The translations under genes and the position numbers were made by a program. Below the pieces are notes generated by a model. That model did no database searches. It was given only the letters and a program-made list of their open reading frames with translations, and was not told where the DNA came from. 64,000 bases of DNA, from the NCBI GenBank assembly GCA_025618425.1, contig CM046851.1:4567024-4631023 (forward strand). Reading direction: 5' to 3'. Shown here in pieces: positions 34,346 through 47,942 of the stretch. This DNA is from Heliocidaris tuberculata (Eukaryota > Echinodermata > Echinoidea > Camarodonta > Echinometridae). The number at the start of each line of letters is the position of its first letter. Within the stretch, counting starts at the first letter, position 1.

Positions 34346-34492
34346 ACTTTAAAAGGGACATGAGCTCTCAAAGCTATCTTGATTATGTTTTGAAGTATAT
34401 GTATATTCATGATAATGAGATCAAAACAAATCATATGAATATGTAAACAAGCATAAGACAGGTGCATCATTTCTTGTTATAAACATGTCCTT

Positions 34493-34637
34493 GGCCCTCT
34501 TGCATAAAAATTTGCAATTAAACTGAACTCAAAATATTAAACGCAACTTGATTTTCAACCAATCAGGATCGCGTATTTTTGACTTGCGTTTAATTTTTTG
34601 AGTTGCGTTTAATCGCAACTTTTTGTGCAAGAGGGCC
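34493..34637. mobile_element. CCAAT-centred hairpin element 2
   Basis: The left arm GGCCCTCTTGCATAAAAATT, followed by AAACGCAACTTG, is mirrored by GAGTTGCGTTTAATCGC and TTTTTGTGCAAGAGGGCC. The centre contains AACCAATCAGGATCGCG. It would sit in the 3' UTR of the transferase mRNA. Confidence 0.8.
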
Positions 34638-35918
34638 CTTGTCATGAACAAAGTGATGTTCATATTGCACATAAGTTTATGATTATGATATTGAGATCAG
34701 AACATATCTGAATGACTTTATTCCTGAGAAAACTGATAAACTCATCATCTCACAGGTTATTGATCAACTCTCTTTAAATAGGAAACGATCTCACTGGTTT
34801 GATCAACTCATTAATATATAGGGGACTCACTTTGTCAACCATCTCAATAACAATTTTTCAACTCTGTAACTTGAAAACCATTTCTATTACAATTGGTCAG
34901 CTGTTTAAAAAATAACCCCGTTTTATTGGACATTTTATGTATGACACCTTATCAATGGACTTATAGGAATTGTAGTGTCCTGGGTCTTAGAAATGATATG
35001 TACATGTATGACTTAACTATTTAAAAAGCAAGAAAAACTAGTTCTCCAAAAATATTGGTCACATTTGAACTCGTATTGGACATATTTATGGCTGCAGTCC
35101 ATATTGGGCACAGGAGCAATTTTGCCATCCAAGTTTTATTTTGGTGATATATGTTATTTTTCTATTATGATTGTGTAGGCTGTAGGCTGTAATGACCAAA
35201 TTCTATTCTAGTTTGATGTTGCCTTTTTTTGCTTGCCCCGATGGCTATTTTTTCCGTGCTGACACTTGGTAGGAAGTCATTAAATGGCCTATAATTTTTC
35301 ATCCCATAGAATCATAATTCTTACTTCCTATCATAATACAGCTTCATAGACCTATGCACTTTGAATTCTGTGCACAATTTAAATATGAATTTTGATACAT
35401 TATACAATAATGGTGATAAAAATATGTCCATATTCTGTTAATAATACTTGTGAGAATTTCATCCAGTTCTACAAAGTAAAACAAAGATCATGTCACTATC
35501 ATTATGATATTACTTCTGATTTTCCAAGTGCTGTATCAAAGCATTTCCTTTTGACCACAAAATGTTATGTTTATAGGAACTTATGCATAAGACTTAATCA
35601 AAAGATAATTTAAAGATAGTCTTTTAAAGATTGTATTTTATTTGAAACACAACATTCAGATTGTGATTATTTTTATCATAGTATGGTATAAATGGTTATA
35701 TGGCTCACTTGGTCAGGATTTGTATTTAGAAATCGAAGCAGGATATGTGCTTTGCGGAAATCCCACAATTTATTTGCATGAAGAATTGGAGCTGCCAACA
35801 TGTGAGTCATTTCCACATGTTTTAGGGAGGTCATGAAAAAATATTACCCTGGGATGTTTTCTGGACAAAAACCTCAAATTTGAGGTCTTAGCCAAAAGTA
35901 CCAAGAACTCAGAAGTTC

Positions 35919-35924
35919 AATAAA
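35919..35924 (+). promoter_or_regulatory. Candidate poly(A) signal (proximal)
   Basis: AATAAA with a (TG)n and G-rich stretch beginning near 35,980, a plausible downstream element. It is the nearest canonical signal after the transferase stop. Confidence 0.5.
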
Positions 35925-37346
35925 GATCTGAAAAAATTGTATTTAGGGGTGTCATTCTGAAAAATGAATTGAATTAAAAGTGTGTGTGTGTGTATATGTG
36001 GGGGGGGGGGGGGGTTCTCTATTTTTACTGCTCTTCAAAAAACAGCAATGTATTTTCATAATATGCCTCATAAATTAAATTAAACCAAAGCACATACGTG
36101 TAATATAAGTATGGCATGTAATGTATGCAATGTAACATTGGACATTCAAAAAAAAGAAAGAATTATTGGTATTGAAGATGCATTCCAAATCAATGTATAT
36201 ATATATATTAAAAGCGTTTGTATACATGTGTTTTACATTGCTTTATGTTATGTTGAAATATTTGGCAGAAATAACTTAATTATGAAATGATGCAAAGATT
36301 GTGCATGTTATGAACAACTGTAACCATTGCAAATTGGCATCAATCTCATTATACTAGATCTTGCAAGTCATTTGTAAACTAGGTTTTTGCATGTGTGGAA
36401 GGACACCTGTGAAAGCTGTCATTTTGTAAGTTGTCTTGTTACAGAACAAATCTGTTAAGAGTTTTGCTTCTTTGAATTATAGCAAAAATAGTCTATTGTT
36501 TGTCAAGTTGTCTAAAAAAAAAGTATAAATGTCCCCAAACAGTTGGACCTAAATATCTCTTGCCTATAACTTATAAAGTGTGGACCATTCTTTACCAGTA
36601 TTCCAACAAAAGAACAAGTACAGGTGTATTCTTTTGTTTTGTTTTGTTTAATTCTGTTGTTTGTTTTTCTTAGAGGTATAGATAGTTTATTCAGTTGTAT
36701 GTTTATTTAATTAGTGATAAATCTTTCAACTGTAGAAATGTGAAATTGGAGACAATACTCTTGCATTTATTTTCATACTGATAGTGCTTGTATTACTTGT
36801 ACATGTACATTACATAGACATTTCACTTTCTTGGTTGTGTATCAAGTGCCTTCCTGTTCTCCAGCTTTATGCATAATGTATATCCGCCTCAATGACTATG
36901 AAAAAAATTGTATTTTTCTACTATCGACAATGTCGCATGAGCGTAAAATCAAGTAATTGCACTTTGTTTTTAATTTCATCTTTTCTATAATTCATACGTA
37001 CATGGTTGTAACAGAAGTAATACTTAGTAACACTAAGTAAACCCTGTCACGAATGTTATTTTCCCTACTTACAGAAAAATATTGAGCAATATACTCTTTG
37101 CATGTGAGATTTGCATATTCCGGTTTCTTATTTTCTCATGTTATATGCAGTATATTAACAAATGAAACACATGTTTCTCTCAAAATGCTCGAGATATTCA
37201 AAATGAACTTTAATCCAAGTGGCTACCTCTCTTCCCCTTGCCAGTTCTTTTGCAACCCTAAATTTTGAAGTTGTGTATGTGATAAATTACAAAAGAGTTA
37301 TAATTGGAAAAACTTGTGCGGATGTGAAATGGATTAAAATTCACTT

Positions 37347-37722
37347 TTAAAGTGTACCAATCACCTGAAATAAATAATTTGTGTTCAGCTAGAAAGTATA
37401 AAATCAACCTCAAAGAACTTTGTCTGGTATTCTATAGGTCAACAGTTAATGAGTATGAAGGAAATAAAGGATAACCATGAAAATGCTCGCGCGGAACCGA
37501 ACTCAGAGTTTGGTTCCGCGCGAGCCTTTAACTTGGCGAGCGCGTACGGGTGCGTCGAGTAGTCTACTCACGAGTCACTTTTACGCTTATAGAGAGAGTA
37601 ATTAAAATAGCAATATCTCTTTATAGAATTAATATTTGAAGCCCATATTTTGAATATAGTATAACGACATGCAACCTCTAACATACAGAGCAAAATTATT
37701 TTTGGTGATTGGTACCCTTTAA
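37347..37722. mobile_element. TTAA element 'F', complete copy
   Basis: TTAAAGTGTACCAATCACC on the left and GGTGATTGGTACCCTTTAA on the right are inverted termini flanked by TTAA. A GC-rich hairpin near the middle (CTCGCGCGGAACCGAACTC against GTTTGGTTCCGCGCGAG) is conserved at 17,050-17,085. Another copy is at 58,491-58,844 and a half copy at 17,046-17,225. Confidence 0.85.
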
Positions 37723-37734
37723 GTATTAAGTAAG

Positions 37735-37935
37735 TAATAACAATTTGGTAACACTGTTTTTTTATGATGCGAAAGAAATGGCATATTTCAAAATTATTTT
37801 TTGACCGTTACTATTACATACTTGTGTTGATTTCTGAATAGCTCCCTCTGCGATAAAAGGAAGATTTTTATTTCTTACCGAGGAGGTATAGAACTTGTCT
37901 AGTAAACCTGTGCAAAGTCTACAAAAGGGATGAAG
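37735..37935 (-). repeat. Dispersed repeat 'N', copy 2
   Basis: Inverted relative to 21,125-21,300. It shares TGAATAGCTCCCTCTGCGAT and AGTAAACCTGTGCAAAGT with the complement of that block. Confidence 0.7.
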
Positions 37936-40795
37936 TACCTTTAAGGTTCTGCTTCACTTTACATCATTAATGTCATGTTTCAATGCTGTAAAGATAAGCA
38001 GGCAGAAATTGGTAATATATGCCACTCTCATTAGGGCTACAAAGAATCGATATATAATTTTATAATGTGCTACTTAAAATAGATAAAATATATTGTTGCT
38101 GCTTTGTGATGTTGCTTGTTGTGCTTGAGTTTAAAGGTATTAGATAGTTTTGGGAAGCCCTCAAAAACTTTTTGTGAGATTTCTTTGATTTTACTTAATA
38201 AATAGCAGGGTACTGACATAACTAAGATGCTGTGAAGTTTTTTCCTCCTCAAGTGAAATATTTATCGAATTAGAGGTGAAATGAATAGAAATCCCTGGCC
38301 CAAAAAAGAGGGGATGTAAATTCGAACAACGGCCACACACATTACTCACATGAGGATTGTTGTGTGTTATAGAATACGCTACACATAGTGCGAAGCGCTG
38401 GGTTTATTGTGTGGGGAACCTTCGGGTGGATATGGTCTCAGCGTGAGTCAGTGAAAAGCCGTTACCAAGCGTCTCTTACAGATATTTACACTAAAATTTG
38501 TTCGAAATCGTGAATGGAATGTTAAATAATCTCGTACATGTGTCTTATGATAAAAGGAGAATAGTATGGGACTATGTTAGATAAGTTTCTTGCCAGTATG
38601 ATTTTTGCTGCCGAGACTGTATATGAGCTTTAAGATTTAGAATTTTTGCTACAATGTCATACTGGGAAAACTTATTCTTGTGTGTGCTTAACTGAGTAGT
38701 AAACCTACTGTGCTGTATTTAGTGTTATGTTATGTGGGGGTGTATTATAAATAGTGCTATGCTTGGCAGGGTTAGGTATGAAGAAGTGCTACTACTAATT
38801 TGGTGGCATGGCTTCCCAATCTGGAGACTTTTTTAAAAAAATAATTTGTACTTAAGAATGTTGTCTATGTGGAAGAATTTTGTTGTTGTTGTTATTTGTG
38901 TTTCTGAGTGCCAGATTGAAACCAAAAAGTGCCTATATTTGTGTGTAAATCATCAATTGGGTGTTTAAACATACTAAGAAAGTGTACACTATCATATTTG
39001 TTAGATCCAGTAGGAATCTAATACTTATATATTGTATTAGAACACTTTAAGCTCTGCAAGTTTTTTGCGAATTTCTAAATTTAGCAGTTTGTCAAAGTTA
39101 TTACTTCTAAAAGAGCAGAACAATCAATATATCAATCAGTTACACCATGAGGAGAAGCCCATGAAGTGATTATTAAAAAGCTTTTTTCCCTCCCAGGCAC
39201 AAGTGATGCCAAACAATTAATGGTAATAATAATAATAACATCCATATTCCTGTAAGAAGCCCTCTTAGTTTTCAGTAGATAATATGATGATATGAATTTT
39301 GTAAATAGTATCTGTAAGGTTTATTGGAATATATTGTGTGTATGTAAGGTTAAGAGGAGATGTATGATTTGTAATCTTGAAATAGATAGGAGAAAGATCT
39401 TGATGGACATATATTATCATGGTTTTGCTTGCTTTACATACGGATATACATGTATATGATGTTATTCTGCTTATCTTGTAAGGATATTAAGATATTATAT
39501 GATTATACCGCTTGCCTTGTAAGAATACATATCATCTGACTTCTGATTTGGTGTTTCGCTTCTTTCTGTTTTTTAAAGAGCTCATGATTTCTCGTCATGG
39601 CTCCACTTGCATTCTGGTTACTGACTCGCACTATTCTTTCTAAGTTAAGAGAAGACTTTACTCACAACCTGCCTGTAACTACACTGTACAACTAGTTACA
39701 CAAGGATATACATTTATGCAACGTCATGAAATTTTTTAAATGCTTTATTGTTTATTTGCATGTTTTTTTTTCCAGTTGGGAAGGTATATGACTACTTGAA
39801 ATATGCGCATAAATTTTCTTAAGACTTGTAATGTAATATTGATCATAATTGCCCAATCAGTTGAACATATAAACATTGCCCAGTATCTTGAACATATGAA
39901 ATATATATTGAAATATATGTATATGTGTTTTTGTTAACTTTCTAGTTTTTGTGGACAATTTTACATCTATCTCTAATACAGACAGACCTTTTTTGTAATT
40001 GGTGTTTTTGAATTATTTTCTTAGGGCTTATTTAGGGAAATACTTGTATAATATTCACTCAGCTGCATTTGCTTGAAGGGGAATATGCTTCTTCTGTAGT
40101 TTCGTTGAGAAGGGCTAATCCTTAGCCTGATCAGTTAGTCACAGACAAACATTTGACAAATTTTGAAAGTTTGAAGGCCTGTAGAAAATAAGTATTTAAC
40201 TGAAGAGAACTATTTGTGTTTCATTTTGAAGGGCATCATTGAAAGAGTTGAAATTTGATAAAATTTGGTTGCCATGGTCGCCTACTAAAATTATAATCCA
40301 TAAAATATTCAGTGTCACAGATGGACAAAATGCCTACTCTAACCGATCAGGCTCTCCTTTCCTTCTGCTGAATTTCTTGTCTAAAATAGAATAAAAGTTT
40401 ACAAAGACCATAGTATATATGCAAACTGAATAGAATCTAGCAAAGATGCAAAGGCAGATTTAGATGCTTTATTTTATCACAAGATATTGAAAATACATCA
40501 CTAATGAACACATTTTTGACATGTCAATTCTTCTCTCTTTTTTAAAATGCATATATCTCTTTGTAGGGAATCCTCATTTTAGAAGGATTATGAAATTTTG
40601 TTCTGTAGCAGGTTTGCTCTGATGTTTTTTGGTTTATTTTTCCTTCTATATCTGATGCATTTGAAGTGTAGATCTTGTTTGGGCTCTTATTTCATGTTAG
40701 GTATTGTTTGTATCCTGTTTTGTCAGTCATTGTTGTTCATTGTTATAGTTGCAATACTGCAAAGGATAATGTTGGCAGTGAAAATGAGCCAGACG

Positions 40796-40801
40796 AATAA
40801 A
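40796..40801 (+). promoter_or_regulatory. Candidate poly(A) signal (distal)
   Basis: AATAAA followed within 20-60 bases by T-rich and GT-rich sequence (a T run at about 40,838 and TTATTGGTGTC). It lies about 6.8 kb after the transferase stop and just before the intergenic microsatellite. A second AATAAA is at 41,036-41,041. Confidence 0.5.
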
Positions 40802-41219
40802 TGTTGATTGAAAAATAGTTTTTGAATAGTTTTCATTTTTTTTTTTTTTGTTATTGGTGTCATGGAGTTTTATCCCTTTGCCATTTGTTGCAGTATTTGC
40901 ATTGAAAATTTTCTCTTGAAATATGTTCGGTTCGATATTGCCTCTAATTTACTGGTCACAATTTGACTGAAAAATACGATTTAAAGAAACCAACTTTATT
41001 ATTATACTGTGAACCATTGTGCCGAACCAAAAGAAAATAAAAGTGGAGGGAAGAGGTTATCTTAAATCTTGAATATAAAATGCTGTGTTCTCTTGTATTC
41101 ACATCCCCCAATTACAAAGAGATTTCAAATTATTTCACTCTTGGCATCATCCATGATCTTCATCATTCTCTCTATAATCATCAAAATTACAGCATCACTA
41201 TTGTCATCTTTGTCATCAT

Positions 41220-41860
41220 TACCATCCTCATCATCATCATCACAACCAACACCATCATCACCACAACTATCATAATATCACCATCGCCATCATCACCACC
41301 ACCACCACCACCACCACCACCACCACAACCATCACCACCATCACCACAACCACCACCACCACCATCACCACCACCACCATCACCACCACCACCACCACCA
41401 TCAACATCACAACCATCACCACAACCATCACCACCACCACCATCACCACAACCATCACCACCACCACCACCATCACCACCATCATCACCACCACCACCAT
41501 CAACATCACCATCACCACAACCATCACCACCACCACCACCACCACCACAACCATCATCACCACCACCAACATCACCACCACCACCACCATCACCACAACC
41601 ATCACCACCACCACCATCACAACCATCACCACCACCACCATCACCACAACCATCACCACCACCACCATCACCACAACCATCACAACCATCACCACCACCA
41701 CCATCACCACAACCATCACCACCACCACCACCATCACCACCACCACAACCACCACCATCACCACAACCATCACCACCATCACCAGTCACCAACACCATTA
41801 CCAATCACCAATCACCATCGCCAACATCATCATCATCACCATCACAACCACCATTATAGT
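41220..41860. repeat. Long CCA/TCA trinucleotide microsatellite
   Basis: About 640 bp of interspersed CAC, CAT and CAA trinucleotides on the + strand, purest at 41,290-41,790. It lies between the ends of two converging genes. Frames through it give artificial Pro/Ser-rich (+) or Gly/Asp/Val-rich (-) peptides of up to 259 codons, which I do not regard as genes. Confidence 0.95.
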
Positions 41861-41904
41861 TAAATAATAACAAATTTCAACCAGAAACAGGAGATGGTAC
41901 ACAA

Positions 41905-44900
41905 AAATGTCTTTCAATGTATTTTTGTTTATTAGATAAATATTGAATGGCAACAAGAGAACGCATTCAGCATTCTTTCTACAAACTACCTTTTTTCTTC
42001 ATTTTTTTTTTCACATCTGTACATAAATAAGACGAGAAATAGCCCTTTTCTTCAACCTGAAATCCTCTCATCCACCTTACCAATATTTCATTATTTCACA
42101 AGAAGAATATCACAATCTTTTCATATTGATGAATTCTCATTTATATCTTGGCGCCTTTGAATTATTCAATCATTTCGAATTGCTCAAATTTAATTCTTAA
42201 AAATTGAGAGGTTATTGAGGAGCTGGTATTGCTTCAAAATACTGATTCTTGGTCAGAGACAAAGACAGACAAGAACAAAAAGAACATGTTTCCGTGACGA
42301 TGAACCAACTGTTCGCACTTGTCTGTTTTTCTGCCACATCATAAATAGAGATTTGTCATTGAAGTAGACATATATACACGCACAATGTGCTTTTAAGTTA
42401 CCATAGTCTAGTCAGGTCAGACATCATAACATTGTAACATTTTGAATTTTAAAGGAAAAAGCATCCTGGTGTAAAAGTCAGAGAAAAACTACCATGACAA
42501 CTAGCTCTGACAAGTAAACACATTCATATTTAACTCAAAGTAAAGCACTGTTAAAAGGTGCTGATATTCATTAACAAGCAATGCTAGAAAAATGGGATAC
42601 TAATACCATTTTATTGTGAAATTCATTAGGAAAATTGATATTACAGATTAGATGTAGCTATGGCCTGGTAAATTGTGGGTATTCCGACCAATTTAGCTAC
42701 AACATAGACCCATTTGGTTTACAATTTTGGCACTTTCTTCTGAATTTTTTAATTTGTAATGAGAGAAAAAAAAAATCCTCCTTTTGCCTACACCATATAC
42801 AGAAGGAGTATAAAACAGGAATAATTTCATGTACACAAGCACCTAAAAACGGTACCCCTCCCAAAACGTTAAATGAGGAAACTTTCTAGAATTATCAAAC
42901 TAATTAATGGAAAACATTTTTCTTTCAACAATACGCCTCATTAATGCATGTATTACAAATATTCAAGGTGCTGCGCAATTCAATATTGCATGAAGATGTA
43001 CTCTTTAAGGATTAAGCTAAGTCGGGAACTTGGTTTTCAAAACAATTACATAAAAAAACAATTTTTGCGAATATTAATAATTTGTGTTTTTCACAATAAC
43101 AAATGAGGCAAATAAAAAAAGCATCAAAACAACTTGCACAATGTAAGATACCAAATGTAAAACTAATCATTTTCAAATATATTAGACATGGAATTTTCTT
43201 AAATATATTAAACTAACACAGCTTATCAACCAATTTGGGGTCTTTATATTACACAAAATTGTTTTAACATTACATTCATTTAATATTCCAAAATTCTGTC
43301 AAAGTTGAGATAAAAATATACCTTGCATAGTGAATCTTCTCCTTTACTTTCTATTCAAATGAGAAAGCACTCGCAATATCGATTCTATGAAGATAAATTT
43401 TTCTTAGAAAGCAAAATATAAAACTTCAGAAATAGGGGTTTCAAAATTTGTCATTAGATGGCAGATTAAGAAGTTTTTTACAGGACGTTTAATAGAAAAC
43501 AGACAAGTATTTAAAAATGACAAAGAAAATCATCTTTAAAATGCATAAAATTCAGCTCAATAGAGTTCTTTTTTCCAATCAGAGATGGAATGTTTATAGG
43601 ATGAACTTCAAATCAAAAGTGAAAAGAGATGTGAAAAATACTAAATAAAACATCAAAGTGCATTACCATAATGGATCCTAGAGGATAAGACTATAAAAAT
43701 AAGCATATTGACATAAGAAACCATCTAAAATATAGATTTATGGTCTTATTGTTTTGATCTTGATCAAATCGGTGAGATATCTATCCTCGTGTTACTTCCA
43801 GGGAAAATGAGGATGTTATGACACTGTTGTCAAAAATATGTACTTCAAAATTTTGTAGTAAGTCTTTGTTCTTCGTGTTGGTCATTTCCTGAAAATATAT
43901 TTGGCACTTTGCATCGTCACAACGTCCGTAGGTGACCAAACTGCCTTAAATCCAGTCTTTAAAATCCCTTTGTTCCCAACTATACATAAGAAAGCACCTA
44001 GGTTACATGCATATAGTTTGTCTTACGCGAAGACAAGACAGTTCTTTTTGTACACTAGAAAAGAAAATTAAACCTATCCTTGTGTTTCAGAAATACCTAT
44101 GTACAAAGACATCATTTGAACTTTGGAGGAAAGACAGTAATTTTTCTCTCGTGTTGTTAACATGAAAAAAAAAAGCAAAATGGGCAAATACATATAAACA
44201 AAAGTACAAAAATCAGGAACATTTGTTGAAAAAAAACATATTAGAGAGAAGAGAAACAATAACTTAGGGTCTCATAATTACTATGCTGAATACAAATGAT
44301 TATTATCAGAGTATCGCCGTTCTGACGAAGGAAAATGATTTTGTCACAACCGATAGTCCCAGAAAGTATAAGGTCTAGGAAAGCAAGAGACATTATTCAA
44401 AATATCCTTTCCCTCGTCACAACACCTGAAAATGAAATATTTCCATTTAGTTTATCAACATTGATCATTATTACTGCATAAATATATATGGAGATTATCC
44501 CAAACATCCAAGTATTTACATTATACAAAACATGAGCATGACAAAAATGCTCCCCTAAAAAGGTCATCAAAATAGCCCTTAATTAGGTCATACTTTAAAC
44601 ATGTTCTTCCCTTGCTAAAGTCATATTGACCTATTTCTCTTACTCCCTTTCTCTCTCACACATACTCTCTCCCACTCTCTCTTTCTCTATTTTTCTCTCT
44701 CTCACTCTCTACCATTTAAAACATATCTCTTAAACATATTCAAAATGCTTGAGATTATCAGAACTCCTTTTGGCAATAAATATTCTACGATACAGTATTT
44801 CACAATGAATGAAAATCAACCAATCAGAAGACGGATAATTTCAAACAGGCAAAATCTAATCTTGTTATACTCAAAATGACTTTCACAGAGTCCAAAGAAA

Positions 44901-47570
44901 CACGTTGCAATCTTTCCTTATCATTTTCCCCTTTAAAAAAACATAACTGATGGGGAAAAAATGTGGATATTTGATGTTAAATGATGGAGTTCTTATCAAA
45001 CCCCAGGCAAAGAAAGGCAGCTAGAGAATTGCCAACTACAGAGCTAAGTAACTTTACTGGACGGGAGGGAAGAATATGGAACACCTAACGATTGTTAAAT
45101 AAATGCTCAGCATTGGTTTAAAGTGAATTTCTTCATGCAAAGTAGTCTAAGAAGGGTGTTTAATAATACATTATGTGGTGACAACTTTATCAAACTATAA
45201 TAACTTAACAGCTGCATACAAAGGTCAAACTCCTTTGTTTGACCTTTAACCCTTTCAACCTTTAACCCCTCTCCCTCCAACAAGTTAAAAATGTTACTGA
45301 CTTTAAATGCATGCGATACTGTAAAGTTACAATATCCATCAATTTCTCCAAGCATTGGGCACTTCTCATGGCATTGCTCAAATGAACCCCCCCCCCCCCC
45401 CAAAAAAAACAGCTTGAATCAAAGTATGAAAACTCACTACATATTGGGCACAAGGAAAATACCCACGGCACAAAAATAGATTAGGAATGCTTCTAAGGCT
45501 AAAACATGGAATTCGATGGATAAGGCTTCTTTTTGTCTTTTTTTCATTCTTCCATCTTATCAGGTGGTCACTTGGTGTTTCCATTACAGAAAAACACTAC
45601 AAAAATATTCATAGGAATAAAATTGACACAAACAAAATAACAACCTTTCAGGCATAACCATTCAGAGCGTAGAACTTGTGGTCCGAGTAAACGTATAGCA
45701 TACAAGTAAGATTAAGATCAAGGACAATCTTGCTGTATTAGAGCGTGTCATAATGGGTAATTCATACTTGTTCTTAGGATTTGAATACTGTTAACTTTGG
45801 CTGAATTGTAGGATGATTTCATTGACATCTGCATCAATCGTTGGCTAGTCCAACTTTTACAAACAACTTTCACATAGCGGCATGAGAGAGATGGTTTCAT
45901 AAGTAGCACGAAGCACAGATTTTCATCTTGTATCATCAAAATATAACTCTTCTTCAGAATTTCATACATACGGAGAGAAAAAACCCCGGATAATTCACCT
46001 TTTTCAAAAAATTTACACTTTACAAGAAATAAATTACAACAAAAGCACAAACAGTAATAAGTTAGCAATTCAACCTTTCATGTGAACAAAAAAAAAAGAA
46101 GACTAAAATCTGTCCATTAGTCTCACTTAACTAGTGTGATATCTTTCTTTTATACAAAACTTGCGAGTTGCTTTGATTGCTTCGCGCAAACATCATGAAA
46201 TGAGTTCATAAACTCAAGGTATTTTTCTTTGAGTATTTACAGGTAGAAGGAAAAATGCAGAAATAATATGGTATGGTGGTCAAGAAAATATGTTCAGGTA
46301 ATGAATCTGAAGAGGAAGTTTGCTGCTTGTTCAGAAATTGTTGGGAGCAACAATTGGTCTTCTCGACCATATTTTGGGCTTTCAGGCCACACGCTCATTC
46401 TCTGAATGTTATTGAGAGCAGCTTGGGTGTATTTTTTTTCTTACAACCAACACAACTCACGCCCACATCCCTTGGCAAAGGAGACAGCTCAGAGTTCACC
46501 AATAATAACGATGATAAATTTCCGTCGATCTATCAATGGTAGATAGGAAAGAGTTCTCAGTCAATTTCAACCTTCTAATGATTTTATATTCTCTCAAATA
46601 TCTCCACTGAAATTAGAGTTTTAGATCAGCCATACTCCTTTTTCAGAAACCTAACCGATTGGAGAAGCACATCCCTTGCATTTCACAGACATTGAAGTCT
46701 GATGGACACTTGACAGAGAGGAATCGGCATCTGCAAGAGCATGTCATGTTTCTACGCAATTCTACCTGCTTAGGGATCTCTTGGTGGGCCTGAACCAATG
46801 AAGTGGCTGGGTCAGATGAAAATGAAAGCATCAAACTTTATTTTTTAATCTACTGCTTTCATGATGGAGCACTGGACCCTCCAGATGAGTAAAAGTCAGA
46901 TAGGCAAAGATGATAATGACCACGATTAACCATGGCAAACAGCTTTATCTTTTGGGGTCCTGAAGAACTATGAGCGACCCAAGTCTGGTGTGATCCTATT
47001 CCTGCAGTACTCTTATCCTGTAGCTCTGTCACTGAAATGCAAGCGTTGTAAGAAGTCTGTTATTTCTCTTTTCCCTAGACACAGAAAACCTGTGAATAAC
47101 TCCACATGCATTGGCAGATGATGGAGCACAGAGATGTCATTGAATCTGCATTTAGTGGGCAGGAATCAACTCCTCCTTGAAGAGTTGCTTGTGGGGTGTG
47201 GTTGTTCCGCAGCGTGATATTCTCATCCAAACTAAGTGAGAAACTTCATGTCATTTCATCTTCATTTAGTGCTCTCCATCAGTCTCGCATAGAGCCATCA
47301 TCGACTGTTGTACTGCCATTCTCTGTCACCACCGTCAGAAGTCTTGGCAACAGGACGATGGGCAATGTCTATCACCATGGTGACAACATCCAGCTATCTC
47401 AACCTCACACAAGTCTTGATTTCAAACCTTATCTCTATGACATCTCCCCTTAACTCCTCAAAGTCTTGAGTCGCAAACCTCCTAGGTTTCCTAGCACCGA
47501 TTTCAATAGCATCTCGTCATTATCCGTCTCGCGTCTTGGAGTCTCTTTAAAAGTTTTAGTAGTCTTACTC
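41905..47570 (-). other. Probable 3' UTR of the ZMIZ gene
   Basis: From the stop at 47,571 down to a minus-strand AATAAA at 41,928-41,933 the sequence has no coding exon and none of the dispersed repeats common elsewhere, which fits one long transcribed 3' UTR of about 5.6 kb. It includes a C run near 45,389 (G run in the mRNA) and a CT-rich patch near 44,640-44,710. The exact extent is inferred. Confidence 0.55.
41928..41933 (-). promoter_or_regulatory. Candidate poly(A) signal of the ZMIZ gene
   Basis: AATAAA on the minus strand, followed by GT-rich sequence (TTTTTGTGTACC and GTTTCTGGTTG). It is the most distal canonical signal before the intergenic microsatellite. Confidence 0.5.
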
Positions 47571-47681
47571 TCACGAGTCAAATAATGAAAGGAGTTCATC
47601 ACTGTCGTTGTTTGCCGCTGAATTGTCGCTTTGGCCAAGGATTGAGAGAATGTCCACGTCCACCATGTTGTCTGGTAGTAG
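47571..47681 (-). CDS. ZMIZ1: ZMIZ last coding exon: C-terminal activation segment and stop
   Basis: Acceptor TTGACAG just before 47,681, phase 0. It encodes 36 residues starting [16 protein letters not shown] and ending [13 protein letters not shown], then TGA at 47,573-47,571. This matches the conserved end of vertebrate ZMIZ1/2 (LLPEL..., DDLLSLFE). It is read after codon GAT of the preceding exon and is too short to show up as a long frame. Confidence 0.93.
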   Translation of the reverse strand, partial: LLPDNMVDVDILSILGQSDNSAANNDSDELLSLFDS

Positions 47682-47896
47682 CTGTCAAGTGAATACAACA
47701 TGAAGAGGGTTACAAGCCTTGTCAAATATTCAGTGAGTTTACACATGATCAACCTACTGAAAGTATAAAGAATTCGTCACCTACATGTAATAATAAACAT
47801 TTCAAAGACTTCATGGATTTGCTTAAAAATGATTACAAAACGTGAACCACTTCACAAGAAGTTCAAATCAGCTGAGATCATCTTGATTGGAGGAGG

Positions 47897-47942
<46 letters not shown>

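Larger units (their letters stand above)
33962..40820 (+). other. Probable 3' UTR of the transferase gene (maximum extent)
   Basis: No coding exon is seen here. Candidate poly(A) signals on the + strand are at 35,919, 40,390, 40,796 and 41,036. The first has a GT-rich stretch about 55 bases downstream and would give a UTR of about 2 kb; the signal at 40,796 is followed by T/GT-rich sequence and would give about 6.8 kb. Repeat insertions at 34,493, 37,347 and 37,735 lie within the longer version. The true end is not decided by sequence. Confidence 0.5.

Noticed and set aside
41080..41859. 259-codon Pro/Ser/Gln-rich open frame (+), and Gly/Asp- and Val/Met-rich frames (-) over the same region
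   Set aside because: They are readings of the CCA/TCA microsatellite; open in several frames on both strands, with no splice or start context and no family similarity.
47196..47453. 85-codon open frame on the + strand in the ZMIZ 3' UTR
   Set aside because: No domain, no splice context, antisense to a UTR; ordinary chance length.
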